From positions 186,001 to 250,000 of the forward strand of contig NZ_FONA01000002.1 in NCBI RefSeq assembly GCF_900112795.1: a stretch of DNA of 64,000 nucleotides, read 5' to 3'. A model generated the notes under the pieces. That model was not told the origin of the DNA and ran no database searches. It worked only from the letters and a program-made list of their open reading frames with translations. This DNA is from Thermophagus xiamenensis. Its GTDB lineage: Bacteria > Bacteroidota > Bacteroidia > Bacteroidales > Marinilabiliaceae. Position 1 is the stretch's first letter, and each line of letters starts with the position of its first letter. Position numbers and translations under genes: made by a program. Below are positions 18,055-27,851 of the stretch, one piece after another.

Positions 18055-18996
18055 TTAATTTTTTACTTTTTTTCGAAGGCTCAATCGCTCACCGGGTTTG
18101 GCTTCCTCACCCTCGTTCATATTATTCAGTTTATACAGCTTTCGAAGTTTAATGCCATAAATTTGCGAAATTTCGAACATCGATTCACCCTCTTTCACCA
18201 CATGCCACGGATGGTCCGGATGTGCTTTATTTCGTTTAGGCTCAATATACAAATAATTATAATCGGTGGCCTTCCCGGCAGATTTAAGGTCATTATATTT
18301 AGGCAATTCCCAATCTCGAAGGTTAAATTCCTGGGCAATAGAAGAAAAAGTATCTTCCGGTTTAACCTTGATATACCGAACCCCATTATTGAATAAAACT
18401 TCATGGCGGGTATAAGGGTCAATTACATGCCTCCCCGAAGTGGAAGTTCCTTTAGAACGTTTCCAGGCGCTTCTTCCGGCACCTTCCCTATCGAACTCAT
18501 AAAGCTTATATCGTTCAATAATATCAATAAGTCGTTTAGCATAGTTGGGGTCAGTGGCATAGCCAGCCTTTTTTAACCCGCGTGCCCAACCCTTGTAATC
18601 GGTAATATCCAGGTCAAAAAGAAAAGCGTATCTCGAACGGGTAGACAAAAATTGCGCATGGTCGGCATATGAGTCGTATACTGTATTGTATTTTCTGAAA
18701 CATTCGTTGCGGCGATCATCATGATGGTAAACTTTTTCACCGGTCCAATCGTGACATTTTATACCAAAATGATTATTGGCCTCTACAGCCAATCTACTAT
18801 TTCCGTTTCCGGACTCCAACATACCTTGAGCCAGAGTGATACTGGCCGGCACCCCACTCCGCTTCATATTTAAAATTGCCCATTCGTGATATTTATCGAT
18901 ATATTGTTGGGGCGTCAATTCAGATGATATCTGTCCAAAGGTCAAACAAACAATACAATTAATAAAAACAGTCAAGAGTACAAATATCTTTTGCAT
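18055..18996 (-). CDS. secreted glucosaminidase with LysM domains
   Basis: I start at the ATG at 18996 because it opens directly on a signal peptide (MQKIFVLLTVFINCIVCLTF); a longer frame would put 19 residues before it. The mature protein has a glucosaminidase (FlgJ/MurNAc-type) domain from about residue 30 to 165: ITLAQGMLESGNGNSRLA with the catalytic Glu, NNHFGIKCHDW, and YATDPNYAKRL. A linker and two LysM-like segments follow (about 205-250 and 265-310, with the second VVKEGESMFEISQIYGIKL). It should bind and cut peptidoglycan in the periplasm. Confidence 0.9.
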   Translation of the reverse strand: MQKIFVLLTVFINCIVCLTFGQISSELTPQQYIDKYHEWAILNMKRSGVPASITLAQGMLESGNGNSRLAVEANNHFGIKCHDWTGEKVYHHDDRRNECFRKYNTVYDSYADHAQFLSTRSRYAFLFDLDITDYKGWARGLKKAGYATDPNYAKRLIDIIERYKLYEFDREGAGRSAWKRSKGTSTSGRHVIDPYTRHEVLFNNGVRYIKVKPEDTFSSIAQEFNLRDWELPKYNDLKSAGKATDYNYLYIEPKRNKAHPDHPWHVVKEGESMFEISQIYGIKLRKLYKLNNMNEGEEAKPGERLSLRKKVKN

Positions 18997-19214
18997 AACC
19001 AATCTATTCAAAAAATGAACAATCTTTGTAAAATTATTTACTAAAAGACCCATGTTCCGACAAATATATAAAACAGAACGACAAAAACGCGACCATCAAT
19101 AATTATTTCGAATCCTGGTTCCTTATTGTTACTTTCAAAATCCTACCAATAACCAGCATCTTTAATCAGTATCGATTTGTAAAAATCAATTCATGATGCT
19201 AAATTGCAGCCGTG

Positions 19215-19700
19215 ATGACCAAAAACGAAAAATATATTCAGTTTCCTTATCGGGAATATACATCGACGGCTCAATTAAACCAACAAGAGGAAAAGCTTAT
19301 TGAGCTTGCCGTAGAAGCCTCATTCATGGCTTACAATCCCTATTCAAAGTTTAATGTAGGGGCTGCCCTACTCCTGGATAATGGCAAAATAATTACCGGG
19401 AACAACCAGGAAAACGCAGCCTACCCATCCGGTCTCTGCGCCGAGCGGGTTGCCCTTTTTTATGCATCTTCTCAATATCCAGAAGCTGCTGTCCGCATTC
19501 TGGCTGTTGTGGCCACCAAAAACCGACAGGTTATAGATATGCCCGTGCCCCCTTGTGGCAGTTGTCGGCAGGTATTTATCGAATGGGAAAACCGTTTTAA
19601 AAAACCCTTCGCCGTTATTATGGCCGGAAAAGAAAAAATCATAAAAGTAGAAAAAGCCGAATGGTTGATGCCTTTTAGTTTTCAGTCCGATTTTCTATAA
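19215..19700 (+). CDS. cdd: cytidine deaminase
   Basis: The ATG at 19215 directly follows an in-frame GTG; the ATG is preferred. The 161-residue enzyme deaminates cytidine and deoxycytidine to uridines. It has FNVGAALLLDNGKIITGNNQENAAYPSGLCAERVA: CAE carries a zinc Cys and the catalytic Glu. PCGSCRQV supplies the other two zinc cysteines. It is slightly longer at the N-terminus than the usual 130-residue tetrameric form. It is convergent with xseB, with only 12 bp between the stops. Confidence 0.94.
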   Translation: MTKNEKYIQFPYREYTSTAQLNQQEEKLIELAVEASFMAYNPYSKFNVGAALLLDNGKIITGNNQENAAYPSGLCAERVALFYASSQYPEAAVRILAVVATKNRQVIDMPVPPCGSCRQVFIEWENRFKKPFAVIMAGKEKIIKVEKAEWLMPFSFQSDFL

Positions 19701-19712
19701 CATGTTGGAAGG

Positions 19713-19919
19713 TTACTCCTCTTCCATCTCTTTTAACACTTTTTCCACCTCTTCTTCGGTATTCTTTAATTTATTCCGGCAAAAGCGAACCAGTTCCGAA
19801 ACCCGTTTCACTTTACCTGCAAGTTCATCCACATCCAACTCCTCATCTTCCATTTGCTGAAGAATTTCCTCTATTTCGGTGATAGCTTCACCGTAGGTTA
19901 ATTTTTTCCTGGCTGTCAT
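19713..19919 (-). CDS. xseB: exodeoxyribonuclease VII small subunit
   Basis: A 68-residue, highly charged, helical protein with TYGEAITEIEEILQQME and a coiled-coil end rich in Glu and Lys, the usual form of XseB. It joins XseA to make the enzyme that degrades single-stranded DNA into oligonucleotides. It lies 107 bp downstream of xseA on the same strand, so the pair is probably one transcript. Confidence 0.92.
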   Translation of the reverse strand: MTARKKLTYGEAITEIEEILQQMEDEELDVDELAGKVKRVSELVRFCRNKLKNTEEEVEKVLKEMEEE

Positions 19920-20026
19920 AATTATTTAGATAATTAGATTTAAGATTTTTAGATAACAGAAAAACAACAATTTCAATTTTCCCCTGAAAATTATAAAGAT
20001 TGCACATTTTTGAATTGACCGACTAT

Positions 20027-21421
20027 TCATTCTTTCTTACCCAATTTTGCGACATGCTCTACTGTACCACTCACCCGGCCGTCAATAAACCTGGTGGTAA
20101 TAGGATAGCCTTTTTTTATCATACCAATATTTTTCACCAGCTTGCCATCCTGATAAGTGAGTGAATATCCCCGTTTGAGCAATCTTACCGGGTCATTGGC
20201 ATTTTTTGCCTGCTCAAGATAATCCAATTTTTGCCGCGATGCATTTAACAACCGTATTGGATATCGCCTGAGCGATTGATAGTATTGATTAAGCAACTGC
20301 TGACTATTATTAACTTTATGCTTAGATGCCACCACCATTTTCTCCTGAAAACGTTTCAATTGATAAGCAGCACTTCCCAACCGTTTTGTAACGACAACGG
20401 GCAAATGAGCGACCATTTGTTCTAAATTGGACCGTCTTCTTTGCAATGTGGTTTTGACCGTTGGAACATATACTTTTGAAAGGTTTTCAATGGTTTGTTG
20501 TTCATTTTGAATCTTTTCACGTGCCAAATCGGCCACCTGAGCGGCGGCCTCATCAACCCGCTGCAAAAAAACAGCAGCCCGCTCAATTAAAAAGGCGGCT
20601 ACTGCTGTAGGCGTTTTTAACATGGTATGGGCAACCATATCGGCTACCGACTCATCTCTTTCGTGACCAATCCCCGTTATTACAGGCAACGGGAACTGGG
20701 CAATATGATAAGCAACCCAATAACTGTCGAAGCAGAGTAAATCGATAGTAGCTCCTCCTCCCCGTATTAAAACCACAGCATCAAAAAAAGAGGAATGGTC
20801 AAAGATTTTTTCCAGGGCTTCTACAATAGAATTTTCAGCTTTTTCGCCCTGCATAAGGGCAGGAAAAAGATGGAAATAGAACTTGATTCCGTAAGGGTTA
20901 TTTTCCAGTTGGTGAATAAAATCACCATATCCGGCTGCAGTAGGCGATGAGATGATGGCAATTTTTTGAATTACAGCGGGCAACTCCAGCTCTTTATTCA
21001 TTTCAAAGACGCCCTCTTCGATAAGCCGATTAACTACCTCTCGCCGCTTTTGGGCCAGGTCGCCCATCGTGTAGGACGGGTCGATATCAGTAATTATTAA
21101 ACTTAATCCATATACTTCCTGAAACTGTACCGAAGCTTTTACCAAAACTTTTAATCCGGTAGTTAAGGGTCGTCCGGTGGAAGATTCAAAATAGGCTTTG
21201 AGTAATCTGAAATTTTGAGCCCATATCATTCCCCGGGAACGTGCAACCAAGCTATCATTCTCAGGATTCTTCTCCACCAGGTCAAGATAGCAATGACCGT
21301 TTCGGTTGACACGTAACTCCCCTATTTCAGCCTTTACCCAGACCGAATTTAACCCGGCATCATCAATGATGCCTTTTATTATTTGATTAAGCTGTAAAAG
21401 CGTAATGGCTTCCTGACCCAT
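20027..21421 (-). CDS. xseA: exodeoxyribonuclease VII large subunit
   Basis: The 464-residue protein has an N-terminal OB fold (SVWVKAEIGELRVNRNGHCYLDL, about 20-110). The catalytic core follows, with ISSPTAAGYGDFIHQL, VLIRGGGATIDLLCFD and TGIGHERDESVADMVAHTMLKTPTAVA. A long coiled-coil region to ~410 and a short C-terminal strand region with LLKRGYSLT complete it. It acts in repair and nucleic acid turnover with XseB, encoded downstream. It lies 10 bp after the stop of the upstream MORN-repeat gene, hinting at co-transcription. Confidence 0.95.
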   Translation of the reverse strand: MGQEAITLLQLNQIIKGIIDDAGLNSVWVKAEIGELRVNRNGHCYLDLVEKNPENDSLVARSRGMIWAQNFRLLKAYFESSTGRPLTTGLKVLVKASVQFQEVYGLSLIITDIDPSYTMGDLAQKRREVVNRLIEEGVFEMNKELELPAVIQKIAIISSPTAAGYGDFIHQLENNPYGIKFYFHLFPALMQGEKAENSIVEALEKIFDHSSFFDAVVLIRGGGATIDLLCFDSYWVAYHIAQFPLPVITGIGHERDESVADMVAHTMLKTPTAVAAFLIERAAVFLQRVDEAAAQVADLAREKIQNEQQTIENLSKVYVPTVKTTLQRRRSNLEQMVAHLPVVVTKRLGSAAYQLKRFQEKMVVASKHKVNNSQQLLNQYYQSLRRYPIRLLNASRQKLDYLEQAKNANDPVRLLKRGYSLTYQDGKLVKNIGMIKKGYPITTRFIDGRVSGTVEHVAKLGKKE

Positions 21422-21431
21422 AAAAAATAGT

Positions 21432-22295
21432 TTAAAAATTCCGGATTAATTCATCGGGATTATTCATGTATTTTTCCGGATCTTCGAACCGCTCTTTATT
21501 CTGCTCATAAAGGTTATATTCCTGACGTTGTAGACTATCTAATTTATCTTTATTCACTGCAACTCCATCCTTATACATCAATGAAAATTTTTCGCGCCCC
21601 AAAGCATCATAGAAAATCCATAAACTATCTTGTTTCCCGTCCTTATAATAACCGGTAATCTCGTGTTTGCCATCGGGATAATAGACAGTATAAGCCCCGT
21701 CAAATTTCCCGTCTTTGTAATTTATGTAAACTCTTGGAGAACCGTCGGGATAATATTGCTTTTCCAGCCCCTGTTTTTTACCTTCCCAGTAGAGGACCTC
21801 GGCAGCCAGAGTCCCGCTATCATAAAAAATTTCCGATAGTCCCTGCTGAAGATCGTTCTCAAAGGTTTCACGAGACCTGAGGCGCCCTCGTTCATCAAAG
21901 AATTCCCAAATACTATCCTTCTTCATATTGTTATAAAAACCGGTAGCTATCAGCTTCCCCTTTTCAGAAAAAAATCGAGCTCTTCCCAATCGATTATTAT
22001 TGTCAAAAACAATTTCGACAAATTTCTCTCCGTTTTTGTAATATCTAATAAGGGTGTCAACAGGAATGTCATCTTTAAATCGGGCCCTATATGCAGGATT
22101 TCCATTGGGATGAAACCTCATCCAGTATCCTTGACGGCGACCTTGTTCATCCCTAAGATTCTTATATTTGGGATCAGTTTTAACTACTTTTTTAGCTCGA
22201 CTTTCGGGTTTTTCAAAAAGTTCGCTCTGCGATTTAGCATAAAATGTCAACAATAATAAAACACATAAATTCAATAACCTCAGCTTCATTGGCAT
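21432..22295 (-). CDS. exported MORN/YwqK-type repeat protein
   Basis: The 287-residue protein begins with a signal peptide (LRLLNLCVLLLLTFYAKSQ). It then has about seven MORN-like repeats of the YwqK type, with recurring signatures such as GYWMRFHPNGNPAY, YYPDGSPRVYINYKDG and YYPDGKHEITGYYKDG. YwqK was named as an antitoxin in Bacillus, but in Bacteroidota these proteins are widespread surface or periplasmic repeat proteins with no shown toxin link, and no toxin lies here. It is 10 bp upstream of xseA. Function unknown. Confidence 0.85.
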   Translation of the reverse strand: MPMKLRLLNLCVLLLLTFYAKSQSELFEKPESRAKKVVKTDPKYKNLRDEQGRRQGYWMRFHPNGNPAYRARFKDDIPVDTLIRYYKNGEKFVEIVFDNNNRLGRARFFSEKGKLIATGFYNNMKKDSIWEFFDERGRLRSRETFENDLQQGLSEIFYDSGTLAAEVLYWEGKKQGLEKQYYPDGSPRVYINYKDGKFDGAYTVYYPDGKHEITGYYKDGKQDSLWIFYDALGREKFSLMYKDGVAVNKDKLDSLQRQEYNLYEQNKERFEDPEKYMNNPDELIRNF

Positions 22296-22493
22296 TAAAA
22301 TTTCAATGATAACAATCGTTAAGCCACTTTAAATTAAACCTGTCATTAGTGTAGATAAAAGTGGTAAAATTTTTTTAGAATTCCATCCAAGCATTGGGAA
22401 CAATTCTTTTCATCTTTAAAATAACACAAAAGTATTCATTTCAGACGAAACGAAAATCACTTACCAAGCTTGTATCAAAAATTAAAAGAACAA

Positions 22494-22530
22494 CAAAAAA
22501 GGCTGCCCCAATTGAAAAGGACAGCCTCTT
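22494..22530 (-). terminator. dnaK terminator
   Basis: On the minus strand AGGCTGTCC and GGGCAGCCT form a stem with a short loop and a run of T. It starts 22 bp past the dnaK stop. Confidence 0.85.
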
Positions 22531-22551
22531 AATAAAATAATAATAAACCTT

Positions 22552-24465
22552 TTATTTAACCTCTTCAAAGTCTACATCGGTCACTTCATCATCTCCGCTT
22601 TTCTTCGATGATGAATCAGAAGCTTGTTGTTGAGCCCCTCCTGTCTGAGCTCCTTGCGCTTGTTGGCTGGCGTTATACATTTCCTGTGAAGCAGCCTGGA
22701 ACACTGAGTTGAGTTCTTGTGTTGCCTTATCAATGGCATCGATATCCTGTTTCTTATGAGCCTCTTTCAGTTTAGCCAAGGCATCTTCTATAGGCTTTTT
22801 CTTGTCGGCAGGTATTTTATCACCAAATTCTTTAAGCTGCTTTTCGGTTTGGAATATCAAACTATCTGCAGCATTAAGTTTGTCGATTCTTTCTTTGGCT
22901 TTTCTGTCGGCTTCAGCATTAGCTTCTGCCTCAGCCTTCATCCGTTTGATTTCATCATCCGACAAGCCGGAAGAGGCTTCGATACGAATACTTTGTTCTT
23001 TGCCGGTAGCTTTATCTTTGGCGGTTACATGAAGAATTCCGTTGGCATCGATGTCAAAAGTCACTTCAATTTGAGGAACTCCGCGTGGTGCCGGTGGAAT
23101 ACCATCAAGGTGGAATCGACCAATAGTTTTATTATCCTTAGCCATAGGTCGTTCACCCTGCAACACGTGAATCTCAACCGATGGTTGGTTATCGGCCGCA
23201 GTGGTAAATGTTTCCGACTTTTTGGTTGGTATGGTCGTGTTGGCTTCAATCAATTTGGTCATCACGCCACCCATGGTTTCAATACCCAATGACAGCGGTG
23301 TAACATCCAACAGAAGCACATCCTTAACCTCACCGGTAAGCACACCACCTTGAATAGCGGCACCAAGAGCAACCACCTCATCGGGGTTAACCCCTTTTGA
23401 AGCCTTTTTGCCAAAAAAGTCTTCAACTACTTTCTGAATAGCAGGAATACGAGTAGAACCACCTACCAGAATAACTTCATCTACCTCGGAAGCACTAATA
23501 CCTGCATCTTTCAATGCGGCCTTACAAGGCTCTAAACTTCTTTGAACCAGATCGTAAGTCAACTGATCAAACTGTGCACGCGTAAGTGTTTTCACCAAGT
23601 GTTTAGGCACACCGTCAACCGGCATGATATAAGGAAGGTTGATTTCGGTGCTGGTAGAACTGGAAAGTTCAATTTTAGCCTTTTCGGCAGCATCTTTCAG
23701 ACGCTGCAAGGCCATTGGGTCTTTCTTCAGGTCAACTCCTTCGTCCTTTTTAAATTCATCGACAAGCCAGTTGATAATGGCCTCATCAAAATCATCTCCA
23801 CCAAGATGGGTATCCCCGTTGGTTGATTTAACTTCAAAAACGCCATCGCCAAGTTCCAGAATACTAATATCAAAAGTACCGCCTCCAAGGTCATAGACGG
23901 CCACTTTCATATCTTTACCTTTTTTATCAAGGCCATAAGCCAAAGAAGCAGCGGTGGGTTCGTTAATAATTCTTCTCACCTTTAAACCGGCAATTTCTCC
24001 GGCTTCTTTAGTTGCCTGGCGCTGAGAGTCGTTAAAGTAGGCCGGCACAGTAATAACAGCTTCAGTAACTTCTTGCCCTAAATAATCTTCAGCCGTTTTC
24101 TTCATTTTTTGAAGAATCATGGCTGAAATTTCTTGAGGGGTATATTGTCTGTCATCTATTTGAACACGAGGAGTATTATTGTCACCTTTCACCACTTTAT
24201 AAGGTACCCTTTTAACTTCATTGGGGATTTCATCATACATGGTACCCATAAAGCGTTTGATAGAGTATATCGTTTTTTGAGGATTGGTGATAGCCTGGCG
24301 TTTGGCAGGATCACCCACCTTGCGTTCACCATTTTCTACAAAAGCAACAATAGATGGCGTGGTACGCTTACCTTCACTGTTTGGAATAACAACAGCATCG
24401 TTACCCTCCATTACCGCCACACATGAGTTGGTTGTTCCTAAATCAATTCCAATTATTTTTCCCAT
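22552..24465 (-). CDS. dnaK: chaperone DnaK (Hsp70)
   Basis: The 637-residue ATP-dependent chaperone has the N-terminal ATPase domain with [55 protein letters not shown] and [10 protein letters not shown]. The linker [10 protein letters not shown] leads to the peptide-binding domain and helical lid. The tail is Q/A-rich and ends [13 protein letters not shown], the normal DnaK ending. No dnaJ or grpE is next to it. A rho-independent terminator follows. No CIRCE or sigma-32-like site was recognised upstream. Confidence 0.98.
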   Translation of the reverse strand: MGKIIGIDLGTTNSCVAVMEGNDAVVIPNSEGKRTTPSIVAFVENGERKVGDPAKRQAITNPQKTIYSIKRFMGTMYDEIPNEVKRVPYKVVKGDNNTPRVQIDDRQYTPQEISAMILQKMKKTAEDYLGQEVTEAVITVPAYFNDSQRQATKEAGEIAGLKVRRIINEPTAASLAYGLDKKGKDMKVAVYDLGGGTFDISILELGDGVFEVKSTNGDTHLGGDDFDEAIINWLVDEFKKDEGVDLKKDPMALQRLKDAAEKAKIELSSSTSTEINLPYIMPVDGVPKHLVKTLTRAQFDQLTYDLVQRSLEPCKAALKDAGISASEVDEVILVGGSTRIPAIQKVVEDFFGKKASKGVNPDEVVALGAAIQGGVLTGEVKDVLLLDVTPLSLGIETMGGVMTKLIEANTTIPTKKSETFTTAADNQPSVEIHVLQGERPMAKDNKTIGRFHLDGIPPAPRGVPQIEVTFDIDANGILHVTAKDKATGKEQSIRIEASSGLSDDEIKRMKAEAEANAEADRKAKERIDKLNAADSLIFQTEKQLKEFGDKIPADKKKPIEDALAKLKEAHKKQDIDAIDKATQELNSVFQAASQEMYNASQQAQGAQTGGAQQQASDSSSKKSGDDEVTDVDFEEVK

Positions 24466-24658
24466 TGTTTTTTTTATTTTTCGTTCTCAATAATTTTCTA
24501 AAAATCGTGCAACACTTAATTCAAAGGATATGCCAATTTGCTTTTATAACAAAAAGATATAATAAAGATGTAAATATGACATCGACAATAAAAGACAATA
24601 AGGGGCATGTCATGATAGTAATGACAAATCGGCAGAAACTTTGACAACAGAATTCAAA

Positions 24659-26104
24659 CTATTGAGAATCATAAAGCTTATTTATTGAATCTTCGAATAT
24701 CTTGCGTCCTTTTCTTTCATCGGTAAGGGAACAAGGTCCGGAGAGGCAACCTCCCTGGCAGGCCATCACTTCAATAAAGTTTCCGGGTGCTTTCCCTCGA
24801 GCATAAGCTTTCAGCATATTCAAAGATTTTTTGTCTAAACCATTTATCACCACCTCTTTAATAAAGACATCGTTGCTGGCTTTTTTCACTGCGTTGACCA
24901 CACCTGTACTTTTGGCAAATCCTCTGGCTTCAAGTGGCACCTCGGTCAACTCCGCCTCCAACGCCAGGCTTGAAACTGAGATATCCAATCCCTCGAGGAT
25001 AGCATCCAGTTCTTCAAAAGTGAGCACATAATCTACCAAACCAGAATCGCGCGCTTCTTTTCGTTTTGCCACGCAAGGGCCAACAAATACGGTTTTGGCA
25101 CCCAGGAACCGTTCTTTTACTTTACGTGCCGTGAAAACCATAGGCGAGGGGGTTTCACTTACAAGTTTCTTCATTGCCGGAATATGCTTATTTACAGCTT
25201 CTACATAAGAGGGACAACATGAAGTGGTCATTAAAGTACACCCTTTTTCGAGACGTTCTCTGAATTCGGCTGCCTCTTCACGCGCTGTATCAACGGCTCC
25301 TTCTGCCACTTCCATTACATGATGAAAACCAACTTTTTTGACGGCATTAAGAACCTGTCCGGGCTCTGCCTGATATTGCCCATACAATGATGGTGCAACC
25401 ATAGCCACCAGTTGCTCGCCTTTTTTTATAGCATTCAACACATCTATGGTTTGCGATATTTCGAATATGGACCCAAAAGGGCAAGCGTTAATACACCGAC
25501 CGCAGAGAATACATTTTTCTTCATCAATCTCCTCAACGCCATCATTATTCTTTTTAATAGCGCCAACCGGACAAGCTTCCTCACATGGCACGGGAACATA
25601 AATTATAGCATGGTAAGGGCATGCTTTATGACAGATACCACAACTAACGCAAACCTCTTCACGAATATGGGCTTTACCATCGGCATTAATAATAATGGCA
25701 TCTTTAGGACAATTCATTTGGCACGAACGCCCCACACATCCGCGGCAAAGGTTACTTACCACATAATTAACCTTCACACAACTGGTACAAGCCTCATCAA
25801 CCACTGTAAGCATGCTCTTCCCTGTTGGCTGCCGACGACTTAGTGCTACATTGGCATATTCGGATAAAGGGGTCAGTTCATCTTCTTCCTCATCGGGTCG
25901 AAAGCCCAACAAAGGCATGGTTTTATATTTAATTACCGCCCGCTCTTTATGTACGCAACACCGACGGCGCGCCCCCTTTTCCTTTGGTGCCATTTCCAGC
26001 GGGATACGGTCAATTTTTTCGGGTAGTAGATCTTCTTTCATCAGTCGGGTCAATCGCACGAGCAGCTCCCGGCGAATAACCATAGTGTTTTGGATGTAAG
26101 CCAT
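24659..26104 (-). CDS. monomeric [FeFe] hydrogenase (group B-like)
   Basis: A 481-residue iron-sulfur protein. Residues ~100-230 hold several 4Fe-4S motifs (CRGCVGRSCQMNCP, CVSCGICHKACP, CEEACP, CILCGRCINACP). The H-cluster domain follows with its three signatures: L1 TTSCCPSY, L2 VGPCVAKRKE and L3 EVMACQGGCLSGPC. All four cluster ligands and the proton-transfer Cys of TSCCP are present. L2 has GPC instead of MPC, and no NADH or flavin module is attached. That suits the group B/monomeric type rather than bifurcating HydA. It would make or take up H2 with ferredoxin. The maturases HydE, HydF and HydG are not in the window. A TAnnTTTG element lies upstream. Confidence 0.88.
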   Translation of the reverse strand: MAYIQNTMVIRRELLVRLTRLMKEDLLPEKIDRIPLEMAPKEKGARRRCCVHKERAVIKYKTMPLLGFRPDEEEDELTPLSEYANVALSRRQPTGKSMLTVVDEACTSCVKVNYVVSNLCRGCVGRSCQMNCPKDAIIINADGKAHIREEVCVSCGICHKACPYHAIIYVPVPCEEACPVGAIKKNNDGVEEIDEEKCILCGRCINACPFGSIFEISQTIDVLNAIKKGEQLVAMVAPSLYGQYQAEPGQVLNAVKKVGFHHVMEVAEGAVDTAREEAAEFRERLEKGCTLMTTSCCPSYVEAVNKHIPAMKKLVSETPSPMVFTARKVKERFLGAKTVFVGPCVAKRKEARDSGLVDYVLTFEELDAILEGLDISVSSLALEAELTEVPLEARGFAKSTGVVNAVKKASNDVFIKEVVINGLDKKSLNMLKAYARGKAPGNFIEVMACQGGCLSGPCSLTDERKGRKIFEDSINKLYDSQ

Positions 26105-26142
26105 AAAATTTGAAGGGATTACTTTGGTTTAATTTTTCGCCG

Positions 26143-26150
26143 CAAAAGTA
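26143..26150 (-). promoter_or_regulatory. TAnnTTTG promoter element of the hydrogenase gene
   Basis: On the minus strand TACTTTTG lies 38 bp before the hydrogenase ATG. A -33 element is not clear. Confidence 0.45.
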
Positions 26151-26314
26151 GAGATTATTAAAGAATTTTCTCCGTAATTCCTGTTAAAAAAGAAAAATTT
26201 CTTTAATCATATCTCCTCGCAGTGAAAAGCAAACATCACCGGCGATTGTAACAAAAACCACAATACCTATTCATCCATATTTCCCTACTTCCGCCTGGCT
26301 ATTGGATACATATT

Positions 26315-26839
26315 TTAATGAATAAGGTGTAGATGCTGCCTCATCCACTCAAACAGGCAAACGGCTGCGGCATGCGACACGTTCATCGACTTTACCGGTC
26401 CCAACATGGGAATATGAACGTCCATCTGACCGTGGAAGTTAACCTCATCAGGTATCCCTGACCTTTCGCTACCTACCATTAGGGCCATTTTGTCAGGCAA
26501 TTGGGTATTCAGAAGATTAGTGGACCCGGGAGCAGTTTCCAGTGCCACAAAAGAATATTGCGGGGGAATGTGTTGAAGAAGGTCTTCTGAACGACAGAAA
26601 GACCAGTTAACCATCTCATAGGCTACCCCTGCCACATATTTCATTTTGGCCGTTTTAAAGACCGCTTCCTCCTTATTTTTTACAAACAAAACCAACCGGC
26701 ACCCCACATTGGCAGCCAGGCGTAAAAGACTGCCTGCATTTTGAGGCGTTTGTAGATGCCAACCTATTAGTATGGGTGCCACCTCCTCAGGAAATGGGCG
26801 ATAAAGTTTATCCGAAAAGAATTTATTGGCCTGATACAA
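26315..26839 (-). CDS. SpoU/TrmH-family RNA 2'-O-methyltransferase
   Basis: The 174-residue SPOUT-fold protein carries the three SpoU motifs: motif 1 TPQNAGSLLRLAANVG, motif 2 MALMVGSERSGIPDE and motif 3 IPMLGPVKSMNVSHAAAV, which form the knotted S-adenosylmethionine site. The likely target is a ribose in tRNA or rRNA; the exact position is not readable. The start is a TTG at 26839, as no upstream ATG fits. It follows the HEPN gene by 19 bp, so it may be co-transcribed with the HEPN/MNT pair. Confidence 0.88.
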   Translation of the reverse strand: MYQANKFFSDKLYRPFPEEVAPILIGWHLQTPQNAGSLLRLAANVGCRLVLFVKNKEEAVFKTAKMKYVAGVAYEMVNWSFCRSEDLLQHIPPQYSFVALETAPGSTNLLNTQLPDKMALMVGSERSGIPDEVNFHGQMDVHIPMLGPVKSMNVSHAAAVCLFEWMRQHLHLIH

Positions 26840-26858
26840 AATATTAAGTGTTTTAAAT

Positions 26859-27362
26859 TCAGAAATTGGGATTAGAGCAATCTATTTTTAACCCATATTG
26901 TTCCAACAACCGGGAACAACGAGCTAAAATTTGTTGGAAAACAGTGAAGTTTTCGACTAAAATATTTATTCCTTCAACACGCTCCTTCAGGTTAGAAGGA
27001 TATTCATGAGTAATCTCATTTCGGATTTTTCTTAACTCTATCCAGTTTTGTGTTGAATCAATAATATTTAATTTCTCCATCCGGTTTAAAATATCAATAA
27101 AAGCTTTATCCTCCACAGGTTCAGCCAGAACTTGAAGTATTAATGGGAAAATTCGGGAACCAATGAGATCTTGTGCTTTTGAAAAGCGAAAAATATATTG
27201 ATCAAGAAATCCAATGGTATCATCATCTAAAGATAAATAGTTATCAGAGGTAATTGGAAGAAATTTTTTCACTTTAGACAAAGCAAAATTCATTCTTTTG
27301 AGGTGTATATAACCGGTATCAAAAGCTTCTGTCAAAGCATCCTTTAAATCCTTATTATTCAT
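26859..27362 (-). CDS. HEPN-domain protein (HepT-like)
   Basis: A helical 167-residue protein with the HEPN ribonuclease motif R-x4-H in RKIRNEITHEYP (about residue 110). An MNT-type minimal nucleotidyltransferase ends 13 bp upstream, the usual order of HEPN/MNT modules, in which MNT adds AMP near the HEPN active site and silences it. This HEPN is longer than the common 110-145-residue HepT and carries an extra C-terminal helix. Whether it is a working RNase is not shown by sequence alone. Confidence 0.75.
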   Translation of the reverse strand: MNNKDLKDALTEAFDTGYIHLKRMNFALSKVKKFLPITSDNYLSLDDDTIGFLDQYIFRFSKAQDLIGSRIFPLILQVLAEPVEDKAFIDILNRMEKLNIIDSTQNWIELRKIRNEITHEYPSNLKERVEGINILVENFTVFQQILARCSRLLEQYGLKIDCSNPNF

Positions 27363-27375
27363 AACAATAGTTAAA

Positions 27376-27681
27376 TCATAAAATCACACCTTCTTTTTGG
27401 GCTGTTTGGATAATTGGCAGATCCTCATTTTGAGGTGTATGTATAATAGCATCAATTTTTTGTTCTCCCAACAGCATCTCCAATTTGGCCAGAAAAGCAG
27501 CCTTTTGACGCACAAGCTCATGAGCAGATTTCATCTCAGACAACCGTATGTACAAATCAATATCACCGCCTTTTTTTGTGTCATCGGCACGTGATCCAAA
27601 AAGATAAATAGTAGCACTATTCCCCCAAACTTCTTTAGCTGCTTGCTTAATAGATTTCCTTTCCTTTTCTGACAATCTCAT
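27376..27681 (-). CDS. MNT-type minimal nucleotidyltransferase (MntA-like)
   Basis: The 101-residue protein has the pol-beta nucleotidyltransferase signature GSRADDTKKGGDIDLYI, with the GS motif and two catalytic Asp residues, then an IDAIIHTP strand with a further Asp. It is the presumed antitoxin partner of the HEPN protein encoded 13 bp downstream. Confidence 0.85.
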   Translation of the reverse strand: MRLSEKERKSIKQAAKEVWGNSATIYLFGSRADDTKKGGDIDLYIRLSEMKSAHELVRQKAAFLAKLEMLLGEQKIDAIIHTPQNEDLPIIQTAQKEGVIL

Positions 27682-27851
27682 GATTTCCTATTAAAGGAGT
27701 CCAAATCAAATATACAAAAATCGACACAATGGATTTATTATGCTGCAATTAGTTTGATTCTATATGCATTAGACATTTGTCGATTACCGTTTCTCCTATC
27801 CCCCAAAAATAAAATTCCTTAAACGAAATTTCCTTACAATCAAAACAAACA

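Noticed and set aside
21432-22295. YwqK protein as part of a toxin-antitoxin system
   Set aside because: No toxin gene is adjacent and the protein has a signal peptide; the name is inherited from Bacillus.
22717-23292. 191-codon plus-strand frame inside dnaK
   Set aside because: Antisense shadow of a highly conserved gene; composition is a by-product of dnaK codons.
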